Of a DNA stretch of 6,212 nt, positions 1 to 5,647 are shown piece by piece. The stretch's first letter is position 1, and each line of letters begins with the position of its first letter. Under the pieces are notes generated by a model. The model was not told the DNA's origin. It saw nothing but the letters and a program-made list of their open reading frames with translations, and made no database searches. The translations under genes and the position numbers were made by a program. Origin of the DNA: Bacteroidota bacterium (GTDB lineage: Bacteria > Bacteroidota > Bacteroidia > Cytophagales > Hymenobacteraceae); assembly GCA_023424725.1 (NCBI GenBank), contig JAFADQ010000078.1:1-6212 (forward strand), given 5' to 3'.

Positions 1-238
1 CGCCGTACAATTCTTTTAATTGTTTTGCTACCTCTGCACCATCTGGGCATTGCCCGCATTGGTGGCCGGTAAATTCTTCTAATAAAACCTTGCGCACGGC
101 TTGCGTAGTATCTATGTTGCCAGTGCCGGTAACTTTGTAGGGTCCTTTTATTTCGTCGCAGCCCGAGGTTACAAAACCCAGGCAAAGCGCCAGCGCCGAG
201 GCCTTAAATAAAGGGTATAGGTTCTGTAAAAATTTCAT
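1..238 (-). CDS. Omp28-like thioredoxin-fold lipoprotein (N-terminal part, runs off the left edge)
   Basis: Only the first 79 codons lie in the window; the gene continues past base 1. The ATG at 238 opens a lipoprotein signal peptide: Lys2, a hydrophobic stretch, then V-T-S-G-Cys27, an acceptable Bacteroidota lipobox. The acidic pair D28-E29 directly after the lipidated Cys partly resembles the acidic surface-export signals of Bacteroidota lipoproteins, so exposure at the cell surface is possible but unproven. Residues 50-65 read KVLLEEFTGHQCGQCP. This is the hallmark of the Omp28-related family, whose N-terminus is a thioredoxin-like fold with a CxxC active site (here C61/C64). The gene starts 9 bases after the stop of the DUF6029 barrel gene, so the two are almost certainly cotranscribed. 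The likely role is an envelope-anchored redox or chaperone-like protein, but the substrate is unknown. The rest of the protein cannot be seen, so its length and C-terminal domains are unverified. Confidence 0.85.
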   Translation of the reverse strand, partial: MKFLQNLYPLFKASALALCLGFVTSGCDEIKGPYKVTGTGNIDTTQAVRKVLLEEFTGHQCGQCPDGAEVAKQLKELYG

Positions 239-247
239 GTTATTATA

Positions 248-1873
248 TTAAAAGGTGCTAGATACAGATAACGTAAAACCATTGTAGGCTGGTACGCTGC
301 GGCAAATTCCGCCAATACACACAATGCCTTCGCGCTGCTTGCCGTAATACATACCTATCCGGTTGCCGCCTTTTATATACGTAAGCCCGCCGGTGTAGTA
401 GTGTATTTTGCGGCTATCTAACGGGTTACCGTAATTATATTCGTCCCAGAGGGTAATAAACCAGTGCGGCGAATAAGAATATTCTATAAGCGCCATAGCC
501 CAGCTTCCCATGTCCTTTTTAGTATACAAGTGCTGCAGCTCGGTACGGATAGCATGCTTGCGGTTAAGTTTTACCAGTACATCTGCAACACCAATATGCG
601 ACTCAACAATTCCAACGCCTTCGTTAGCGATTATCTGATCGCGGTCGTAAAGCAGGTGAATATACGTAAAAGTGCCTTTAATATTATTGGTGATGCGCTT
701 GTTTACTTCTACATTAAAATCCTGATAATAAGTTCTGTCGCCTAATTTAAAGAAATCGGCCTCGTAGCCTAATTCGTTTCCTAAGCGCACGGTATCTATA
801 GCGTTTATCCGCGAGAAATTAATGGCGATGTTGGTGCCGTATTTACCGCCAAGCTGCGTTCCTTTAGGAATGGTATACACAACATCTGCCTGAAACCCGG
901 CCTCGCCGTTCGGCTGGGTGGCATACGGATAAATAGTGGCAAGTCGGTAAGTGTATTGGCGCGTAATAGCCGGAAGGAAATTGAGCGTTAGGTTATTAAA
1001 CTGCGCGTTTCGGTCTGAACGGAAATCCATATTATCGAGGCGCTTTATAGAGATGTTAGCGCCAAAGCCCGGCCGGCTGTATCCGGTTCTAATTAATACA
1101 GAATTTCCTGATTTGTATATAAGCCCGTTAGATGCAGATGGGTCGTTTATTTTATAAGCCACCTCGGCATCGGCAATAAAGCCGTAGCGGCTAAACCCAA
1201 CCCTGCCCGAAAAGGCCGACACGTTTTCCGGCAGAATATAGATCGGGTCCAGGTCTTGCTGATAACGCGATACAAAACTACCTCCGATAGTGATCTGGTT
1301 CGCGCTCGAATCGAGGGCCGGAATTAAATTGTTTAGTCTTAGTTCGGCATCGGCGCCTCGCACCAAACCAGATCCGTAGCCAAAATTCAGGCGCTGTTTT
1401 CCGTATATGCCTTTTAGGGCAACGCCGGGCCTGGGCCTGTAAACAACGCGGGCGCCATCTATAGCATTATCTATTCCGAGCTGTTTTTCTTCATACGCCC
1501 TGAATATGGTGCCGTTTCCGAACTGATCGTAAAAATGGCCGGCCGTTATTTCCAGTTCGTTTGCCTGATAAGTGGCGTACCGGTAGGCAATGCCCGCGCC
1601 CTGCTCTACATGCTCGAACCCAAGCAAAGGCGGTAAATAGGCTTCGTACCGTATTCCGGCCCTTAGCTTGCCTGCCGTGTAATTAAGGTTTAGCCAGCTG
1701 TTCATGCGGGCTTTTTCTTTTACCTCGGCGGCGCCTATAGTGCTGTCGGGGATATAATACTGCACATCGGCCTGGAAATTTCCGGAGAACTGACCGTCTT
1801 CGAACTGTGCGCTGGCTTGCCGGTGAACCAGGAAAAAGCTGGAAAAGGCAAAAAAGGCCACAATGCGGCGCAT
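248..1873 (-). CDS. DUF6029-type outer-membrane beta-barrel protein
   Basis: This encodes 541 residues from the ATG at 1873. An in-frame GTG at 1900 would add nine polar residues (MPTKHNTAT) ahead of a standard signal peptide, so I prefer the ATG. Residues 1-22 (MRRIVAFFAF...RQASA) form a signal peptide with likely cleavage before Q23. The mature protein is an alternation of short amphipathic, Tyr/Gly-rich strands with Asn/Asp/Gly turns, and it ends in GFTLSVSSTF with a C-terminal Phe. That is the classic BAM-recognised last strand of an outer-membrane barrel. I recognise the sequence as resembling the Bacteroidota DUF6029 family, which has no assigned function. The only two cysteines, C519 and C524 (CIGGIC), sit in the loop before the final strand and could form a small disulfide. 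The gene lies between a TlpA-like gene (48 bases upstream) and an Omp28-like lipoprotein gene (9 bases downstream), which suggests a shared envelope redox function. The barrel call is firm; the function is unknown. Confidence 0.88.
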   Translation of the reverse strand: MRRIVAFFAFSSFFLVHRQASAQFEDGQFSGNFQADVQYYIPDSTIGAAEVKEKARMNSWLNLNYTAGKLRAGIRYEAYLPPLLGFEHVEQGAGIAYRYATYQANELEITAGHFYDQFGNGTIFRAYEEKQLGIDNAIDGARVVYRPRPGVALKGIYGKQRLNFGYGSGLVRGADAELRLNNLIPALDSSANQITIGGSFVSRYQQDLDPIYILPENVSAFSGRVGFSRYGFIADAEVAYKINDPSASNGLIYKSGNSVLIRTGYSRPGFGANISIKRLDNMDFRSDRNAQFNNLTLNFLPAITRQYTYRLATIYPYATQPNGEAGFQADVVYTIPKGTQLGGKYGTNIAINFSRINAIDTVRLGNELGYEADFFKLGDRTYYQDFNVEVNKRITNNIKGTFTYIHLLYDRDQIIANEGVGIVESHIGVADVLVKLNRKHAIRTELQHLYTKKDMGSWAMALIEYSYSPHWFITLWDEYNYGNPLDSRKIHYYTGGLTYIKGGNRIGMYYGKQREGIVCIGGICRSVPAYNGFTLSVSSTF

Positions 1874-1921
1874 CGTAGCGGTGTTGTGTTTAGTGGGCAC
1901 GCTTAAAAATACAGAAACTGG

Positions 1922-2443
1922 TTACTTTTTCTGAGCGGGGTTTTCAGAAAGTTTTTTAATGATGTCGTAGAGGGTGTATTCATCGCCGGAGGCATACGAA
2001 TTATGCTGATACACAATTTCGCCGTTGCCATCCAGCACGAAGGTGTGTGGCGGGTTGTTTACATTCATGGCCCGGCGGAAATCTCCGTTTTCGTCTATTA
2101 CCACATCGTAGGTCCAGCCTTTGCCGTTTACCAGCGAGGGTACTTTAGAAGAGGTACGGGCATCGTCCAGCGAAACGGCAACCAGTTTTACACCGGTTTC
2201 TTCCTGCCAGTCGGGGTACATATCGTGAATAGCCATTAACTCCAGCAAACAGGGCTTGCACCATGTTGCCCAAAAATTGATGATAATGGGTTTGCCGTCA
2301 TTGCGAATGGCGGCCATGTTTACCGGCTTTCCGGTCATGTCTTTAAGCGTTACGGCCGGCAAAGATTTAAAAGTGCCGGCATCTTGCGCAAAAAGGCTGT
2401 AAGAGGCAAAAAACAGGATAAGTGAGAATAAAACACGTTTCAT
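1922..2443 (-). CDS. TlpA/ResA-like periplasmic thiol-disulfide oxidoreductase
   Basis: This encodes 173 residues from the ATG at 2443. The alternative in-frame ATG at 2473 would put ten residues (MQYKFFNFQA) before a normal signal peptide and is less likely. Residues 1-19 (MKRVLFSLILFFASYSLFA) form a signal peptide, so the enzyme acts in the periplasm. The mature part is a single thioredoxin-like domain of the AhpC/TSA-TlpA type: an opening P-A-V-T-L-K-D strand, IIINFWATWCKPC with the redox-active C62 and C65, VKLVAVSLDD, and PPHTFVLDGNG, where P132 is the expected cis-proline facing the active site. Length matches small TlpA/ResA proteins. There are no other cysteines. Such proteins reduce or exchange disulfides in exported proteins, including apocytochromes; here no cytochrome gene is nearby. 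It is the first gene of an operon with the DUF6029 barrel and the Omp28-like lipoprotein, so those products are plausible partners. The family call is secure; the substrate is inferred only. Confidence 0.92.
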   Translation of the reverse strand: MKRVLFSLILFFASYSLFAQDAGTFKSLPAVTLKDMTGKPVNMAAIRNDGKPIIINFWATWCKPCLLELMAIHDMYPDWQEETGVKLVAVSLDDARTSSKVPSLVNGKGWTYDVVIDENGDFRRAMNVNNPPHTFVLDGNGEIVYQHNSYASGDEYTLYDIIKKLSENPAQKK

Positions 2444-2502
2444 AGCCTGAAAATTAAAGAATTTGTACTGCATTTACAAGAAAAGCAATAACCGGCCCAC
2501 AT

Positions 2503-2543
2503 ATAAAAAAACAATCTCCTGCCCAAAACAGGGCAGGAGATTG
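2503..2543 (-). terminator. Rho-independent terminator of the 686-residue T9SS protein gene
   Basis: A perfect 13-bp inverted repeat (2512-2524 pairing with 2531-2543, CAATCTCCTGCCC on the plus strand) encloses a 6-base loop. On the minus strand it is followed by seven T residues (2511 down to 2505) and then ATAT. It begins 25 bases after the stop of the T9SS gene. The other side of the hairpin has no T-run on the plus strand, so it should act in one direction only. It separates this gene from the TlpA operon, whose first gene starts about 60 bases further downstream on the same strand. Confidence 0.9.
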
Positions 2544-2568
2544 CAAAAACAGGGGTATCAGCAACTAA

Positions 2569-4629
2569 TTATTTAACAATAACTAATTTCTGAGTGGCAA
2601 CTTTAGCGCCGCCTTCTACCTGTAAGAAATACGTTCCGGCATCTAGCGAAGCGGTAGAGATCTCTATTGGGTTGTTTGTGTTGCCAATGTTTTGAGTAAG
2701 CACCACACGGCCCAGCATGTCTACTACATTAATTACAGAAGCTCCGTTGGCATCGGTAATTTCTACGGTTACTTTAGCGTTAGCCGGGTTAGGGTATGCT
2801 TTTATTGCCGATGAGCTGCTGATCAGATCGTTGTACTCGGCAGAAGAGATCAGGCCATCAAACCAATCTACAGAAATATCCATTAGCTGGTTGCGGAAAG
2901 TGCCGGAGCTGATGGCTTCCGGAAGAAACGCTACATAAACGGTTTTCCAGTTGCTGCCATAATTGCTTACGGCCGCTACACCGGTAGTTGGCGTAAAACC
3001 CTGAATGTTAAGGTTATCGTAATTAATAATTGCAGTGGCATTAGGAGCCATTGGGCTGGCCGCAATAACATCGCTATATAAGCCGTAAGCACTTGTGTTA
3101 AGTGTTGTGCTGCCCATATTGCCGAAAAGTGGCTCGCCGGCAACAGTGCTTAACGATACACCGTCGTCATCACCATCGTTCAGGTAATCTGCACCCAGGA
3201 AATTGGTAAAGAAGTTTTTATAAGCGGTAGAACCTCCACCCTGGAAAGCGCTAAAACCTACATCCTGACCGGCAATAAATAAATTTCCGCCTGAGTTAAG
3301 ATAATTTGTAAGATTACTTATTTCGGTATTGGTTAGAAGTGTGCCACTATACAAGGTGCTGGTGTTTATAAAGATATGATCTACATTATCTTTTGTTAAG
3401 CCAGTAGCATCCAGGCCTTCAAACTCTTCTTTTGTAAGCTGCATGGTATTGGTGCCGGCAGCATTTAACGCATTAAGAACAGAAGTGTTAGAGGCGGTAG
3501 AAGTACCCTTGTTGATGAAAGCAGTACGGATAGTAGTAATGCCTGTAACAGAACCAACGGCTTTGTAATTAGGGAAATTGCTGGTTAAAAATCCTTCCAG
3601 GGTTACAGTACCTTTTTGGTAAGGTGTGTTTCCGGTCATTATTTTAACCTCTACTTCTACAGAGTCAGAAACGCCCATGTTCACATCGGCGCTGTCGGCA
3701 TAAGTAGTACCGCCCATGCTGAACTCGGCAGACCAGCCTGTTGGCAGATCGGACTTATTAAGGCGAAGACGATAAACACCGGCAGTGCTGTAACCGGCCT
3801 TAAATTTCATATTAAATGTTCCGTCTCCGTTAAGGCCTGCAATTTTCGCTTTCTTGTTATCAAGCGAGCTCATGTTCAGGTTCAGATCGAAGTTTGGAGC
3901 AGCGAAACCAGCCTGATAAACCTCTTTCGTGCTGTTGTTCTGCACAAAAGCTACGGCAGCCAGCTGGCGCATGTCATAAATATTAGCCAGTTTCCAGGTA
4001 TACTCATACACGGCAGAATCGCCAATGGCCATAGCAGAAAGAGTTGTGCCCGAAGCATTTGGCAACATCTTTTTCATTACCGACTGGAAATGCTTCTCGC
4101 CGTTAGAACCCGGCGCTACCGGAAACCAAATGTTACGCTCTATTACGCCCACATGCAATTTAACGGTTGCATTTGCCGCTACCGAATCGGTTTTTTTAAC
4201 GATAGTCTGCACACGGATAGAATCGCCGCCGGGAGTAATGTTATGCGCAACATTTACAGTATAAGGCGACGAAACCGCGGCACGGTTGGTGAAATGAGAC
4301 TGGCCAACATTACCCGGGTTTCCGTTATAAACGTTGCCGTCTATTACAGCTCTGGGCACACTGTTAATGCCATAATAGCTAACCCTGCTTGCTACCTCTG
4401 TTGGGTTATGGGCATTCATGGGGTCTACACCGGGCCAGGAAGTCTGGTACTTTATAGTTACTACGGTGCCCGGGTTATTGTTGATAAGCGCATTAAATGC
4501 AGGATTGTAGGTGGCGCAGGGCCCGCACGAAGCCTGAGTAAAGTGCTCTACCATTACAACGCGTTGCGATTGAGCAGTTGCCAGTACCGGTAAAGCCGCT
4601 ACAGACAAAAGAGTAAAAATTTTCCTCAT
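2569..4629 (-). CDS. Secreted Omp28/thioredoxin-like protein with T9SS type A sorting domain
   Basis: This encodes 686 residues from the ATG at 4629. Residues 1-19 are a signal peptide (MRKIFTLLSVAALPVLATA, cleavage before Q20). Residues 22-120 are thioredoxin-like in the Omp28 manner: VVMVEHFTQASCGPC with C35/C38, and a cis-Pro strand S-V-P92-R-A-V-I-D-G. Residues about 120-240 continue as the Omp28-type beta region (VGVIERN, then FVQNNSTKEVYQAGF). Residues 241-360 look like an all-beta module. Residues about 365-600 resemble the class I glutamine-amidotransferase-like fold found in large secreted proteins (LNSGGNLFIAGQDVGF, then FLGADYL and an acidic DGDDDG), with no obvious catalytic Cys. 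Residues 605-686 are a T9SS type A tail: AYPNPA, INVVDMLGRVV, LDAGTYFLQV, ending KLVIVK. The protein should be exported through the outer membrane and released or anchored at the surface. C35 and C38 are its only cysteines. It has its own promoter and terminator. The domain calls at both ends are strong; the middle is tentative and the substrate unknown. Confidence 0.9.
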   Translation of the reverse strand: MRKIFTLLSVAALPVLATAQSQRVVMVEHFTQASCGPCATYNPAFNALINNNPGTVVTIKYQTSWPGVDPMNAHNPTEVASRVSYYGINSVPRAVIDGNVYNGNPGNVGQSHFTNRAAVSSPYTVNVAHNITPGGDSIRVQTIVKKTDSVAANATVKLHVGVIERNIWFPVAPGSNGEKHFQSVMKKMLPNASGTTLSAMAIGDSAVYEYTWKLANIYDMRQLAAVAFVQNNSTKEVYQAGFAAPNFDLNLNMSSLDNKKAKIAGLNGDGTFNMKFKAGYSTAGVYRLRLNKSDLPTGWSAEFSMGGTTYADSADVNMGVSDSVEVEVKIMTGNTPYQKGTVTLEGFLTSNFPNYKAVGSVTGITTIRTAFINKGTSTASNTSVLNALNAAGTNTMQLTKEEFEGLDATGLTKDNVDHIFINTSTLYSGTLLTNTEISNLTNYLNSGGNLFIAGQDVGFSAFQGGGSTAYKNFFTNFLGADYLNDGDDDGVSLSTVAGEPLFGNMGSTTLNTSAYGLYSDVIAASPMAPNATAIINYDNLNIQGFTPTTGVAAVSNYGSNWKTVYVAFLPEAISSGTFRNQLMDISVDWFDGLISSAEYNDLISSSSAIKAYPNPANAKVTVEITDANGASVINVVDMLGRVVLTQNIGNTNNPIEISTASLDAGTYFLQVEGGAKVATQKLVIVK

Positions 4630-4706
4630 AACAGGTTTAAGAAAACAAAAAGTGAAATAGTTGAAGTGAAAGAAAAATGAGAAACCCTAAAAAGACAACT
4701 CATTTC

Positions 4707-4735
4707 CAAATCTATATATTTTCTTTAACATCAAA
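4707..4735 (-). promoter_or_regulatory. Bacteroidota-type promoter for the 686-residue T9SS protein gene
   Basis: Read on the minus strand, TAGATTTG at 4714-4707 matches the Bacteroidota -7 consensus TAnnTTTG at every fixed position. A TTTG (-33 element) lies at 4735-4732 with a 17-base spacer, within the range accepted for this phylum. The predicted transcript would start near 4700 and carry a leader of about 70 bases before the ATG at 4629. The leader is A/T-rich, with no strong Shine-Dalgarno, as is usual in this phylum. It also contains an 8-base direct repeat (AAGTGAAA on the plus strand at 4650-4657 and 4664-4671) of unknown meaning. The rest of the 239-base divergent gap shows no gene. 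Confidence 0.6.
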
Positions 4736-4868
4736 AACTTTATTGAAATAAAAAACTGCTAAAAGACTAAGAAAAGGTTAAAATAATAATATTTGACACT
4801 TTAATTTAAATATAAATAAGAAAATTTGTATATTGCATTCCGATTTAAAATTTACCCGATAAAGAAAT

Positions 4869-5573
4869 ATGAAACAGAATTACTTTCAAAAGCTTGTGCT
4901 GGCCGTTTTGGTTGCCGCTCCATTTTCGTTTGCTTCTGCCCAAAGCCTTCAGTTACTTAACCATCCGGGAGTAACCTACGGCGACCCGAACGATTGGGAG
5001 TACGAAATTCCGTTGGATGTTCAGAATATTTCTGGCAACACATTATCTATAATTGCCAAACGCGAAGAAGTAAATGTGGTAAACGGGCACGAAACATTTT
5101 TTTGCTGGGAAGAGTGCTATACTCCGGCTGTAGATCTGGGCGCGCCCGTTACTATGGCGCCAAACGAAATTGTAACATTGTTTAAGTCTTATTTGCAGCC
5201 TCACGGAACGGCGGGTATTTCTACGGTTCGCTACAGTTTTTATAATGCCAACGATATAAGCGACTCTGTACAATATACATTTGTGTACGATATTGGAATT
5301 ACTTCTGGCATACAAGATCTGGCAAACTTAATAAGCCAGCCTTATCCTAACCCAAGCTCAGAGGCTGTTTCGTTAGATTTAAATTTGCCAGCAGGTTTAG
5401 AGGCTACGGTACAAATTGTTAACGTAATTGGCCGCACCGTAAAATCGCAGAAAGCCCAGCCGCAGCAACAGAAAGTAACCTTTACTACTGCCGATCTGGC
5501 CCCGGGAATTTATTTTATCCGCACCATTGCCGATAACAAAACCATTAAAGTACAGAAATTCACGAAGCTATAA
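4869..5573 (+). CDS. Small secreted protein with T9SS type A sorting domain and CWEEC motif
   Basis: This encodes 234 residues from the ATG at 4869, preceded by an A-rich stretch (AAAGAAAT) typical of Bacteroidota start regions. Residues 1-24 are a signal peptide (MKQNYFQKLVLAVLVAAPFS then FASA, cleavage before Q25). Residues 25-143 look like one Ig-like beta-sandwich: LDVQNISGNTLSIIAKRE, the motif ETFFCWEECYTP with C79 and C83, APNEIVTLFKSYLQPHGTAGISTVRYSFYN, then a final strand VQYTFVYDIGI. I have seen this overall pattern in small Bacteroidota T9SS cargo proteins but know no assigned function. Residues 155-234 are the T9SS type A tail: PYPNPSSE, VQIVNVIGRTV, LAPGIYFIRT, ending KVQKFTKL. 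C79 and C83 are the only cysteines and probably form a disulfide. It is transcribed divergently from the Omp28-like T9SS gene, so the two may share control, although each has its own promoter region. Secretion is well supported; the role is unknown. Confidence 0.88.
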   Translation: MKQNYFQKLVLAVLVAAPFSFASAQSLQLLNHPGVTYGDPNDWEYEIPLDVQNISGNTLSIIAKREEVNVVNGHETFFCWEECYTPAVDLGAPVTMAPNEIVTLFKSYLQPHGTAGISTVRYSFYNANDISDSVQYTFVYDIGITSGIQDLANLISQPYPNPSSEAVSLDLNLPAGLEATVQIVNVIGRTVKSQKAQPQQQKVTFTTADLAPGIYFIRTIADNKTIKVQKFTKL

Positions 5574-5590
5574 TTTCTGCTCTGTTACCC

Positions 5591-5634
5591 ATAAAAAAGG
5601 CCTCTCCAGCTAAGGAGAGGCCTTTTTTATTTTT
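5591..5634. terminator. Bidirectional rho-independent terminator between convergent genes
   Basis: A 17-bp perfect stem (5591-5607 with 5614-5630) encloses the 6-base loop AGCTAA. The G/C core is GGCCTCTCC, flanked by six A on the left and six T on the right, with four more T residues at 5631-5634. On the plus strand it ends the small T9SS gene (stop at 5573). On the minus strand the A-run becomes a T-run and it ends the gene whose stop is at 5648. The symmetry makes it an efficient terminator in both directions. Confidence 0.95.
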
Positions 5635-5647
5635 AGGTCGATTAAGT

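Noticed and set aside
464..1157. Short plus-strand open frames opposite the barrel gene
   Set aside because: Both are antisense to a well-supported gene and show no signal peptide, domain or start context.
1874..1900. GTG at 1900 as the start of the DUF6029 gene
   Set aside because: It adds nine polar residues in front of a complete signal peptide, has no ribosome-binding signal, and uses a rarer start codon than the ATG at 1873.
2449..2479. Possible promoter for the TlpA operon on the minus strand (TTG at 2479-2477, 20-base spacer, TAATTTTC at 2456-2449)
   Set aside because: The -7 element deviates from TAnnTTTG at its last base and would place the transcript start at the ATG itself, making a leaderless message. 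Too weak to list, though a promoter must lie somewhere between the terminator at 2503 and the gene.
3616..4593. A 325-codon open frame on the plus strand, opposite the 686-residue T9SS gene
   Set aside because: It lies entirely antisense to a gene with clear signal peptide, thioredoxin motif and sorting tail. Its translation is Cys/Arg/His-rich with no domain, signal or start-site context, as expected for a mirror frame of a low-stop gene.
4788..4828. Promoter candidates for the small T9SS gene: AATATTTG at 4788-4795, TTGACA at 4793-4798, AAAATTTG at 4821-4828
   Set aside because: TTGACA is the proteobacterial -35 and not expected here. The two TTTG elements are 7-of-8 style matches, and the gap between the first TTTG and the second element is 25 bases, too long for a good pair. 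A promoter is probably in this region but cannot be fixed.
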